Shown here: positions 27,276 through 35,809 of the stretch, in pieces
How the letters are laid out: every line of letters starts with the position of its first letter
Position numbering within the stretch: position 1 is the first letter of the stretch
NCBI GenBank assembly: GCA_964546585.1
Contig: CAZJKE010000004.1
Span: 22,198 to 86,197 of the forward strand
Source of the DNA: CAZJKE01 sp964546585
Lineage (GTDB): Bacteria > Planctomycetota > Phycisphaerae > Phycisphaerales > SM1A02
Direction of reading: 5' to 3'
DNA: 64,000 nucleotides
Translations under genes and position numbers: made by a program
Notes under the pieces: model-generated
Told to the model about the DNA's origin: nothing
Seen by the model: only the letters and a program-made list of their open reading frames with translations
Database searches by the model: none

Positions 27276-27322
27276 CTACTACATCTTGTGGCTGCAACTT
27301 ACCCACCCACGAAATATTGTAC
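27276..27322 (-). promoter_or_regulatory. Tandem NrdR boxes upstream of nrdJ
   Basis: Two palindrome-like 16-mers, 27276-27291 (core CTACATCTTGTG) and 27307-27322 (core CGAAATATTGTA), match the NrdR box consensus acaCwAtATaTwGtgt at most conserved positions. They start exactly 31 bp apart, the spacing usual for paired NrdR boxes (about three helical turns). They lie roughly 90-140 bp upstream of the nrdJ start, so NrdR-mediated repression of nrdJ is likely. The uvrD-like gene starts about 130 bp away on the other side. The consensus is recalled from known NrdR regulons. Confidence 0.72.
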
Positions 27323-27450
27323 CCCCCGGCATTTGTCTCTAACTCGGGGAATGATCGGAAGTTAGGTGCTCAAACCGGCGTGGACAGCCTGTCAAAGGCC
27401 ATCCGGCGACTTCCGGCGGAGGGCACAATAAGGGGGGTACACTGCCCTCA

Positions 27451-29694
27451 ATGAGCGGCATGGAGGCAGTTCTTGAGGGATTGACGGAGGCCCAGACGGC
27501 GGCCGTCTTGCACGGTGATGGTCCACTGCTGGTGTTGGCCGGACCGGGTTCGGGAAAGACAACGGTAGTGACACGGCGCATTGCGCATCTCATTGCGGGC
27601 GGTGTTCCACCGTGGCAGATCATTGCGCTGACATTCACGAACAAGGCGGCAGATGAAATGCGCCGCCGCGTCGAGACAACAATTGACGCGGATATTGCTG
27701 GAATGCGTGGGCTGACAATGTCGACATTCCACTCGTTCTGCGCACGCACGCTTCGCGAGTGGGGTGACAAAGTGATCGGGACCTGTTCGTTCACGATCTA
27801 TGACACCAACGATCAGCGGGAAGCAGTCAAGGCTGCGATTCGCGAATCCGAACTCAGTGAATCCAACTGGAGACCAGCCGTGGTGCTCGGTGCAATCAGC
27901 GCCGAAAAGAATCGCCTCATCGGCCCCGAGGAATGTACTGATGCGGCATCCGACTTTCACTCCAAGACGATTGCCAAGTTGTATCGCGCATATGAACAGA
28001 TCCTTCGGCGAAACGACGCAGTCGACTTCGATGACCTTCTGTTGCATGTGGCGAAGTTGCTGACATCGTGTCCACAGGCGTTGGAGCACCTGCAGGATCG
28101 ATACCGCTACATATTGATCGACGAATACCAGGACACCAATCACGCCCAGTTTGTCATCGCCGACCGCATCGCCGCCGCAAGTCGCAACATCTGCGTCGTC
28201 GGCGACCCGGACCAGTCCATCTATGGCTGGCGCGGTGCCGACATTTCAAACATTCTTGAATTCGAGGAACAGTACGCCGACGCAGTAGTTGTTTCGCTTG
28301 GTCGCAATTTCCGCAGTACCGGGCACATCGTCGCCGCCGCCGCTGGATTGATCGAACACAATGTGCAGCGGAAAGGGAAGCGGCTGTACACCGAGTTGGA
28401 GGAGGGATCGCAGCCGCAGGTCGTGAATGTGCCCGATGAGTACGCTGAGGCCGGAACCATCGTCCGGAGATTTCAGAGCATCGCCGACGCGGGTGTTCCC
28501 TGGAACGAAATGGCCGTGCTGTACCGCATCAATGCACTCAGCCGCGTTCTTGAGGAGGGAATGAGAGACGCGGGCATCCCGTATGTCATTGCGCGGGGCA
28601 CGGCGTTCTATGAGCGGCGCGAGGTCCGCGACGCGCTTGCCTACCTACGACTCCTGGCCAACGGCAGAGACGATGTGGCATTTCGCCGCGCTGTCAATAC
28701 GCCAACAAGGGGTATTGGCACAACGAGCCTCTCGCGGCTTGAAGCAGCGGCCGCATCAACTGGCTGTTGCATGCTCACTGCTGCTGCCAGTCCCGAGTGC
28801 AGGCAGGGAATTACGTCCAGAGCGGGGGGGTCGATGGAACGATTCGCTGCGATGATAGGCGTCTGGCGACGCGACGCCGAGAGCGACGAGAGTCCAACGG
28901 CCGCCGCCTCGCTGGCAGACCTGGTCGAGCGGGTCATTCGGGAATCCGGACTTGAGTCGATGTACCAGGTGTCCCGAAGCGAGGAAGATCTTGAGCGACT
29001 GCAGAACCTTGAGGAACTGATCTCAGCCGCAGCGGAGTTCGAGCGGCGGGCCGACACCGACCGCGAAACACCACCGATGCCGCTGGAACTCCTGCACGAG
29101 TTTCTGGAGAGTGTCGCACTTGTCAGCGACGCGGACGCCATCGACCCAAGGAAGGGCGCAGTGACGCTGATGACGCTCCACGCATCAAAGGGGCTGGAGT
29201 TTGACGCCGTCGCCATTGCGGGCCTGGAAGAGGGGTTGTTTCCTCATGGCCGGGCTATTGGTGATGACGAAGAAATGGAGGAAGAGCGGCGACTTTGCTT
29301 TGTTGGTATGACCCGGGCACGCCGTCATTTGCTGCTGACAAGTGCACGCTCAAGAACACAGAGAGGCATGCGGGAGCGTTCCATGCCGAGCCGCTTCTTG
29401 CAGGAGATTCCCGACGACTGCGTACATCACGAAGGGCCGCGTCCCCGCTCAAGGACTGTGGTGGATGTCGACCTTGTCGATGATCCACACTTCGAGGAAC
29501 CGCCCGCTGGCGAGTTGACGATCGGCTCCATCGTTCGACACGGGCGGTTCGGCATCGGCAGAGTGCTGCGCGTGCTGCGGCGAGCACGCGGATCGACGGT
29601 CGCGGTGGAATTCCAGAGCGGAACCAAACATCTGGTTCTTGAGTACGCCAAACTCGAAGTGCTCTCGCCGGATGATCTGGCGGAACTTCCCTGA
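27451..29694 (+). CDS. UvrD/PcrA-type superfamily 1A DNA helicase
   Basis: An ATP-dependent 3'-5' DNA helicase for repair and replication restart, 747 aa. Visible motifs are Q-motif LTEAQTAAVLHGDGP, motif I LAGPGSGKTTVV (about 29-40), motif II DEYQDTNHAQFV, motif III GDPDQSIYGWRGAD, motif IV region LGRNFRST, motif V TLMTLHASKGLEFDAV and motif VI VGMTRARRHLLL. The C-terminal Tudor-like stretch IVRHGRFGIGRVLRVLRR matches PcrA/UvrD tails that bind RNA polymerase. It is divergent from nrdJ across 266 bp containing the NrdR boxes. The stop overlaps the queG start (TGATG). Confidence 0.93.
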   Translation: MSGMEAVLEGLTEAQTAAVLHGDGPLLVLAGPGSGKTTVVTRRIAHLIAGGVPPWQIIALTFTNKAADEMRRRVETTIDADIAGMRGLTMSTFHSFCARTLREWGDKVIGTCSFTIYDTNDQREAVKAAIRESELSESNWRPAVVLGAISAEKNRLIGPEECTDAASDFHSKTIAKLYRAYEQILRRNDAVDFDDLLLHVAKLLTSCPQALEHLQDRYRYILIDEYQDTNHAQFVIADRIAAASRNICVVGDPDQSIYGWRGADISNILEFEEQYADAVVVSLGRNFRSTGHIVAAAAGLIEHNVQRKGKRLYTELEEGSQPQVVNVPDEYAEAGTIVRRFQSIADAGVPWNEMAVLYRINALSRVLEEGMRDAGIPYVIARGTAFYERREVRDALAYLRLLANGRDDVAFRRAVNTPTRGIGTTSLSRLEAAAASTGCCMLTAAASPECRQGITSRAGGSMERFAAMIGVWRRDAESDESPTAAASLADLVERVIRESGLESMYQVSRSEEDLERLQNLEELISAAAEFERRADTDRETPPMPLELLHEFLESVALVSDADAIDPRKGAVTLMTLHASKGLEFDAVAIAGLEEGLFPHGRAIGDDEEMEEERRLCFVGMTRARRHLLLTSARSRTQRGMRERSMPSRFLQEIPDDCVHHEGPRPRSRTVVDVDLVDDPHFEEPPAGELTIGSIVRHGRFGIGRVLRVLRRARGSTVAVEFQSGTKHLVLEYAKLEVLSPDDLAELP

Positions 29695-30781
29695 TGCCGC
29701 TACCCGATACCGAGGCGGTCCGGCGACTGGGCCAGGCGGAAGGCTTTGCACTGGTCGGCGTGTGCGATGCGATTCCCCGAGGCGGTGAGGGACTGCGTGC
29801 GTGGCTGGCTGCAGGCCGCAACGGCACCATGTCCTACATGGACCGCAATGTCGAGGCCCGCATCGACCCGCGGATCCTCGTGCCGGGAGCGAAGAGCATT
29901 ATTTGTGTAGCCGACCGGTATCCCGGCATGAAACCTGAGGATGAGTGCGAAGGCGGGTTGATAGCGCGGTATGCCCGCGGCGACGATTATCACCGCGTGA
30001 TCAAGCGCCGATTGCACGCCATGTGTGATGCCATGCGTGCTGATGCGCCGGAGTTTGTCTATCGAGCGTGCGTAGACACCGCCCCGATCATGGAGCGGCA
30101 ACACGCAGCTGCGGCGGGGCTGGGTGCCATCGGCCGCAACACGCTCCTCATCAGCCCGAGCATTGGCAGTTGGATGTTGCTCGGGGCTATTGTTACGACG
30201 CTGCCGTTGCAGGCGACGAAGCCGATCGATGACGATCCGTGCGGCTCATGTACGCGATGCATTGATGCCTGCCCGACCGGCGCGATCAGCGATGGATCGG
30301 TGNNNNNNNNNNNNNNNNNNNNNNNNNNNNNNNNNNNNNNNNNNNNNNNNNNNNNNNNNNNNNNNNNNNNNNNNNNNNNNNNNNNNNNNNNNNNNNNNNN
30401 NNATGTACGCGATGCATTGATGCCTGCCCGACCGGCGCGATCAGCGATGGATCGGTGAATGCACGCCTGTGTATCAGTTACCTGACGATCGAGCACCGCG
30501 GAGACATTGACTTGTCAGTCCAAGACTCAATGGGACGCTGGGTCTTTGGGTGTGATGTCTGCCAGGAGGTGTGCCCGCACAACGCTCCGACCGAGCGAAC
30601 AATCGCCTCGCACACCAATCCTGCCTATGACGGCCGTGATGCTTCCCTTGATGTGCGCGAGGTCATGGACTGGACCGAAGACGATCGGCTGGCCGCGTTT
30701 CGCGGTTCGGCGATGAAGCGGGCGAAACTCGACATGATTCGCCGCAACGCTGCCATCGTCGCCGCCAACAACGGAGTCTGA
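29694..30781 (+). CDS. queG: Epoxyqueuosine reductase QueG (split by an assembly gap)
   Basis: Last step of queuosine synthesis: a cobalamin and Fe-S enzyme reducing epoxyqueuosine in tRNA. The left part has the N-terminal domain and the first cluster CGSCTRCIDACPTGAI; the right part resumes at NARLCISYLTIEHRGDID and has the second cluster CDVCQEVCPHNAP. A 100-N gap (30303-30402) and an exact 55-bp duplication split the frame. Joining 30302 to 30458 restores one frame of 310 aa (SDGSV then NARLC). The +2 shift equals the 155 surplus bases, so the break is artificial. The protein ends soon after the ferredoxin part, so it lacks the C-terminal HEAT-like repeats of long QueG forms. Confidence 0.9.
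30248..30457. other. Assembly gap within queG flanked by a 55-bp duplication
   Basis: 100 N (30303-30402) lie between two identical 55-bp copies, 30248-30302 and 30403-30457. As at the other gap, this matches an unmerged k=55 graph overlap. Removing one copy and the N restores the queG reading frame, which is strong internal proof. Confidence 0.95.
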
Positions 30782-30789
30782 CAACGGTG

Positions 30790-32676
30790 TCAGACGCCGC
30801 CGCCCATGAGGGCCGAGGAGATGGCGAAGGAGAGTTGTTCGACGCTTTGGATGGTGCCAGCCTTGACCTGCTGGGCAAGCGTATTGAAGAGGGTGACCAT
30901 CAACTGCGTTGCGGCATCCAATTGGGTGGCCGCGGCTGGTGTCGCGATCGAATCCAAACTGAGCATCCAGCCGCGAGGCTCCTTGATCATGGTCATGACA
31001 GTGCCGCTTCGGCCATCTCGGACAGTCGCCTCCGTATCAGACACCATGGTGACCGACGCCGGATCGAGTTCCTGCTCCAGACCAGTTCCCGCCAGCGCAT
31101 CCCTGACCGCCGCGACCCCATCGTCGCCGAAGCGATCCCTGACAACCCGCATGGCTTGCTGGCCAGCATCCACAATCTTCGTGCTGGCGGCAAGCATCTT
31201 CTTCGCATCCGAGGACTTGGCGACATACACCGTGTCCAATGGCGGCATGTTCTCAATGGAAAGGTCATTGAGATACGCAACGAGTGCTTCGGGGGACTGG
31301 AAACCGGAATTCGTCGCCGGGCTCGAGGCCGGCGGCGCAGGCGCAGATGTCGTACCGCCAGCAGGAGGTGCCTCAGGTGCTGGCGGGGGCAGCAACTCGC
31401 CGGCAAGTGCAGCAATCCGGCGGTCGAGTTGTGCGGCCATGGCCGCGCTCTTGTTGCCGAGTTTTCCCGCTACCTGCTTGGCTTGTTCGTAGGTCGCCGT
31501 TGCCTTGGCGGTGGCGTCATTCAAGAGCGATGAAAGCGAACTCGCTCGCTCCTGCCATGTACTGGCCGAGGTTATGACGCCAAGGTCGATCATTCGCGAC
31601 ACCGCAGCGGCGTCCTGCGAAAGAAACGCGGCGTACGCTTCCTGAATCCGACCAAGTGTCCAGAGCAGGTTCAATGATCGTGCCGCAGCGGTCGCTCTGG
31701 ACTCCCGCGAGTTGCCACCTGCACGGCTTGTCGCCCGGTACGCTCGATCGAGCATCGAGGCAACATCCCCCCAAGCAGCCGCAAGTTCCGCCGCCTGGGA
31801 TGACGCCTTGGACATGGCCTCTGCGGCACTGGCATCGAATTCGTCCGCAAGTGTTCGAAGCGATGCGGCGCCCTCGCGGGATGCCCCGCGGATCTGCCCC
31901 AATCGGTCCATCGAATCGCGCACCTTCGTGAGAAGGACTGCGATGCCATCGACTTCCGCCTGTGCGTCGCCCGCGCTTCGTTGGGCATGAATCTCCGACC
32001 TCAGAGCACTTGACGCGGCGTCAAGGTCCACACCTTCCGCCTGGCGAATCGTCGCGAGACCTTTTCGTAGCGGGTTGAACCCCTCAACGGGCCCGCGTTC
32101 CTGCGCTTCTCGCAGGAGCCCATCGGCTTCCTCTCGCAGCGCATCGGCCCGCTGCCTTGCCTCCGTCGTAGCAGTTTGCAAGGTGGCAATCCTCGCGTTG
32201 ACTACCTGAAGTTGCGATTCCATCTCCGCCCGCCGCTGCCGCTGATCGTCCTGAAGGGAGGCCAGCACATCGACACCGCGTTCCTGCGATGTCTCCTGCA
32301 TGGCCGCGCCTGCCGCCCGAAGCAGGGCTGCTTGCGTTGCATGATCCACTGCAACATGAAATGCCAGCACGATGTCATTGGCGCGGGCGACGATGTCCTC
32401 GTACTGCAGCGTTGCGAGGTGCGCCTCCGCAGTCGCTTTGATGCCCGCCTTGGCCTCTTCCTGTGCGGGTGTTTCCACCTGCAACCGGGAGGCTTCCTTC
32501 GCGAGGCGATCCAGCGCCGTTTCATCGTCGGAACGAACGGCGACGCTCAGACGCATCGAAAGATCTTCGATGTTCCGCTGGGCTTCCTGCCTCGGATTCG
32601 CATCAGCGCACGCCGCAAGACCGATCAACATCATCGATAGCGCAGTACGGGAAATCAGTTGGATTCGAACAGCCAT
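30790..32676 (-). CDS. Coiled-coil lipoprotein of unknown function
   Basis: Not recognised. A 628-aa lipoprotein: signal MAVRIQLISRTALSMMLIGL with lipobox LAAC (Cys23) and an AAGGTG ribosome site before ATG 32676. The mature part is rich in Ala, Glu, Arg and Gln with long coiled-coil stretches (RQRRAEMESQLQVVNARIAT; TEARQRADALREEADGLLRE), then a Pro/Ala-rich linker near residues 440-470 (LLPPPAPEAPPAGGTTSAPA). A compact C-terminal domain of about 150 residues (AMRVVRDRFGDDGVAAVRDA; TMVSDTEATVRDGRSG) ends the protein. It may be an envelope spacer or scaffold. It lies 55 bp after a haem-like exported protein gene and 8 bp from convergent queG. Confidence 0.7.
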   Translation of the reverse strand: MAVRIQLISRTALSMMLIGLAACADANPRQEAQRNIEDLSMRLSVAVRSDDETALDRLAKEASRLQVETPAQEEAKAGIKATAEAHLATLQYEDIVARANDIVLAFHVAVDHATQAALLRAAGAAMQETSQERGVDVLASLQDDQRQRRAEMESQLQVVNARIATLQTATTEARQRADALREEADGLLREAQERGPVEGFNPLRKGLATIRQAEGVDLDAASSALRSEIHAQRSAGDAQAEVDGIAVLLTKVRDSMDRLGQIRGASREGAASLRTLADEFDASAAEAMSKASSQAAELAAAWGDVASMLDRAYRATSRAGGNSRESRATAAARSLNLLWTLGRIQEAYAAFLSQDAAAVSRMIDLGVITSASTWQERASSLSSLLNDATAKATATYEQAKQVAGKLGNKSAAMAAQLDRRIAALAGELLPPPAPEAPPAGGTTSAPAPPASSPATNSGFQSPEALVAYLNDLSIENMPPLDTVYVAKSSDAKKMLAASTKIVDAGQQAMRVVRDRFGDDGVAAVRDALAGTGLEQELDPASVTMVSDTEATVRDGRSGTVMTMIKEPRGWMLSLDSIATPAAATQLDAATQLMVTLFNTLAQQVKAGTIQSVEQLSFAISSALMGGGV

Positions 32677-32731
32677 GGCGTTTTCACCTTGGACAAGAAA
32701 TGCACGGGACAGTGTAGCGGGGTCTATGGAT

Positions 32732-34030
32732 TCAGGGATCATCCAAGACCCGCTCAGGGGTTTCTTCCGGGAACACAATGGGGTATTCGGGCCGAGGGAC
32801 CTGTTGCATCGATGCAATCCACTCCAGCGAATCGATCGTTCTCTTGCTCTTGGGTGAGCGTAGGGCAGCTTGCCAACCGTCCGCATCCGGGTGCGGATGA
32901 TCTGCCAGATGACGGGGCAGGGCGTATTGCACTGCGAGCGACTGCATGGGCAGGTCGTAGTTGACCAGTGGCCACGCCGGATCCACTTCGAAGCGTTCCA
33001 GCATCAACAGGTTGGCGTACCGCGCGCGGGCGTCACGGGGTGGCAGTCGTCGCAGTCGAAAAGTCCCGCCATCAGAGCCGCCATGGCACGCGCGGGTGCC
33101 GCAGCGAGGCATGAGCCAACGGTCGTGCACATCGCGGCCGAAGCGAAGCAGGGCATCCGGCTCGGTCAACACCACGACCTCGCCATACAGGTCTTGAGCG
33201 CCGACCTGCCGCATCAGTCGGAATACCGCAAGATCCTCCATCGCCATGAGCGCACTTGCTTGGGGCATCCGGGCGTCGCTGCCGTGGGATTCCAGGAGGA
33301 GTCTCCTCGCGGCCGGCGATATGCGAATCCGCGGTGGATTCGTCAAGTCTATTTCGTACACGCGGATCAGGTTGACCTCTTCTTCCGTGAGCAGTCGCCC
33401 AGGCGCGGCCGATTCGTCGCAGGGCACGCGTGGCGACACTTGACCGCCCCGCTCGGCCGTCGCATCTCGATCACTCTGCCGATGCAGGATGGCGATCTGT
33501 CGTTCGAGCGTTTGCACGCGAGCAATCCTGTCTTCCAAGGGCAGTTCCGCCAGGTAGTCCGAGGCCAGTTCCAAACGCCGCTGTTCCACGAGCCACTCCA
33601 CCAACAGAATGCGGTGATCGAGATTGTTCAGGTCAATACCGTCTCGAATCGCCGCGTACCTCTCTTCGAAAGGTGTGTCGAGAACGACATGGCTGACTTC
33701 GCTGCGGGGCACTGTCACCAGCGCGCCGTGCATGTGAAAGACGACCTCATCAAAATCGTCCTGGAGGATCGCGCCGTGCCGTTGTTGCCCGGTTCGAAAA
33801 ATGACCGTGCCCATGACATCTGCTCCACCATCGATCAGCCTGACAACCCGCGACACCCCTTGAAGGTTGAATGTGTGCAACGCATCATCCAGATCGCGTA
33901 CTTCCAACACGCCCTCCTGATATCCCACCACGAATCCGGGAATGGAGAGCCCGCGAGAGACATCAACGATGACCCGCTGGCCCGGTTCCCAGTCTGCAAA
34001 CGCAGCAACCAATAGCAACAGGGAAATCAT
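32732..34030 (-). CDS. Exported protein with CX4CH haem-like motif
   Basis: Family not recognised. The 432-aa product begins with a short signal-like segment (MISLLLLVAAFADWEPG). It has a small beta domain (residues about 20-110, GFVVGYQEGVLEVRDLDDAL), a helical middle, and a C-terminal region with MPRCGTRACHGGSDGGTFRL near residue 320. That C-x4-C-H-G-G motif is the form seen in planctomycete DUF1549-type cytochromes (CNAGACHG), so covalent haem binding is plausible. Only one such motif is present. The start overlaps the muiA-like gene stop by 4 bp (ATGA), so they are translationally coupled. Confidence 0.7.
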   Translation of the reverse strand: MISLLLLVAAFADWEPGQRVIVDVSRGLSIPGFVVGYQEGVLEVRDLDDALHTFNLQGVSRVVRLIDGGADVMGTVIFRTGQQRHGAILQDDFDEVVFHMHGALVTVPRSEVSHVVLDTPFEERYAAIRDGIDLNNLDHRILLVEWLVEQRRLELASDYLAELPLEDRIARVQTLERQIAILHRQSDRDATAERGGQVSPRVPCDESAAPGRLLTEEEVNLIRVYEIDLTNPPRIRISPAARRLLLESHGSDARMPQASALMAMEDLAVFRLMRQVGAQDLYGEVVVLTEPDALLRFGRDVHDRWLMPRCGTRACHGGSDGGTFRLRRLPPRDARARYANLLMLERFEVDPAWPLVNYDLPMQSLAVQYALPRHLADHPHPDADGWQAALRSPKSKRTIDSLEWIASMQQVPRPEYPIVFPEETPERVLDDP

Positions 34031-35757
34031 TCGGGCAACGGCGTCGTTTCGATGTCCTTGGCCCGGTCCAGCGTCACTGTCCAGGTAATGACTGTGCTAC
34101 CGGTGCCGGTCGTGTCCGCTGCGGCGGTGAAGTCCCAACGCAGCAGTCCCTGTGGCCGGTCGACGCTGAGGTAGTTCGGATCGGAGGACAGCGGCATCGC
34201 CGTGTTCTTGAAGGACACCTGGATTTCCTCGTTTCGGGAAACGGGGATGCGATCCCAGACCCGCACATCCACGGGCTTGTTATTTCCGTTGGAGACGGCG
34301 ATGCGCCATTCCCATGCCGTGCGGCGGCCGCCCCCGAAGAGCCCGGTGGAGGATGTATTCTTCTCGACGAGCGTTCGCTCCGCAGTCATCGCCGGATCAA
34401 TGCCGAGGCCGAGGTCGAATGTCTCGGAAGGTGCGACGGTCGCCAGACGGGTTCTCCCGACGAAATCGCTTCCGTGAAAGATGGCCGCCTGCCCTGGAAG
34501 AAGGATGTAGGGGCTCTCGTTGGTGATCGTGCTCTGCATGTAGACCGTGTCGGTGAGCATCGGTACCGCGACCCGGAAGAGCGATGTTGTTGCATCGACT
34601 GAGGCAATGCTCACCGTCTGGGTGTCCTCCCGATTGGACGGAATGGTCAACTCTCTGGGGATAGCGAAACTCACCACTGGCCCGTTTCCGACCACCGCAG
34701 CCGCACCAGATGCCATGTCGATCATGACGCCTGCGGTGGCCGTGCCAACCATCGCATCCGCTACCTCCATCCTGCGTACTCTGGCCTCAGCGCCCGCTGG
34801 GCCCACTCCACCTCGACCCGCGGTCGGGGGAGGGGGTGCGTAAACATCCACATACCAGGGACGCGGCATCGGCGCATCAGCAGATTGCTGTGGCTGCGCG
34901 GTCGAAAGGGTGAGCGCAACATCGTTCCAGTTTTCGCCTGTTCGCTGCGTGATGATCGCGTCGTAGTCGATAGTGACATCACTGCCGTCACCGCTCGCGT
35001 GAATGGCATACCTGGGTTCCCACGTAGCATTGGCGATCAGGTAGGTAATTTCGACTGTGACTTGCCCGCGGGTGCGGACGCCGACATCGACAACGGCATC
35101 CAATACCCGCCGCCCATCGCGATACTCATAGGTGCCGCCGCTTGTCTGCGCGATGTTTCGGCGGCGTTGTTTCAGAACGCGTAGTTCGTCTTCCAGTTCC
35201 TCGATTCGCACCTTGACTCGCGCGTATGCAAGCGAGATCACCTCGTACTTCTGGCCGATGAACGCCAACTGCGATCCAAAGGCGTCCAGATCGAACGGTC
35301 GGTCCTCCGCCATCCCCCCCTCATTCTGCGTCGAAGCGGCCGTAGCCCACTTCTGCAGGAGCGCTGTCTGGATCTCCAAACCGGACGAGGTAGCGTTGGC
35401 CTCCTCAAGCGATCTCTCAACGTCCTCGATTTGCCCGTTGAGTTCTGCCACAATCTCTTGATCCATCTCATGCACTTCGTACAACGAGGTATCGACGGCC
35501 ATCAGCCGTGCATCGCCGCTGACGCTCGCCTGCATCGAGTTACGGTCGGCGCCGTGTGGCAGATCGCGAAAGAAGACGGACCAGCCACCGGGTTCAAGAT
35601 CAAGTGTCGTCGTTCGTGTGATCGCTGCCCGGCCGCGGTAGAGCGTGACCGCCGAGATGGTGTCCTCGGCGTCGACAGGCTCCATGGAAAGTGCGACGGG
35701 ATCCTGCGCCGCTGCTGTGGCAGCGATGAAGAGCGTTGTCATGCCAACACGTATCAC
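34027..35757 (-). CDS. Mucoidy inhibitor MuiA-like protein (DUF4140/DUF4139)
   Basis: A 576-aa exported protein of the MuiA family; the biochemical function is unknown. A signal peptide (MIRVGMTTLFIAATAAAQ) precedes DUF4140 (SAVTLYRGRAAITRTTTLDL; WSVFFRDLPHGADRNSMQAS), a coiled coil near residues 110-190 (ELNGQIEDVERSLEEANATS), and DUF4139 (ITYLIANATWEPRYAIHASG; ITQRTGENWNDVALTLSTAQ; VWDRIPVSRNEEIQVSFKNT). The GTG at 35757 is chosen because a perfect AGGAGG lies 6 bases upstream. The frame to 35937 overlaps the glutamate dehydrogenase gene and adds no signal. It overlaps the haem-like gene by 4 bp. Confidence 0.85.
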   Translation of the reverse strand: MIRVGMTTLFIAATAAAQDPVALSMEPVDAEDTISAVTLYRGRAAITRTTTLDLEPGGWSVFFRDLPHGADRNSMQASVSGDARLMAVDTSLYEVHEMDQEIVAELNGQIEDVERSLEEANATSSGLEIQTALLQKWATAASTQNEGGMAEDRPFDLDAFGSQLAFIGQKYEVISLAYARVKVRIEELEDELRVLKQRRRNIAQTSGGTYEYRDGRRVLDAVVDVGVRTRGQVTVEITYLIANATWEPRYAIHASGDGSDVTIDYDAIITQRTGENWNDVALTLSTAQPQQSADAPMPRPWYVDVYAPPPPTAGRGGVGPAGAEARVRRMEVADAMVGTATAGVMIDMASGAAAVVGNGPVVSFAIPRELTIPSNREDTQTVSIASVDATTSLFRVAVPMLTDTVYMQSTITNESPYILLPGQAAIFHGSDFVGRTRLATVAPSETFDLGLGIDPAMTAERTLVEKNTSSTGLFGGGRRTAWEWRIAVSNGNNKPVDVRVWDRIPVSRNEEIQVSFKNTAMPLSSDPNYLSVDRPQGLLRWDFTAAADTTGTGSTVITWTVTLDRAKDIETTPLPE

Positions 35758-35809
35758 TCGACACCTCCTCACCCCCGGACACCCCGGAGGGTCCTGAGAG
35801 GCACGCTCG

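Noticed and set aside
27185..27450. A cobalamin riboswitch before the B12-dependent reductase
   Set aside because: No B12 box or adjacent riboswitch core is seen; the tandem NrdR-like boxes explain the region better.
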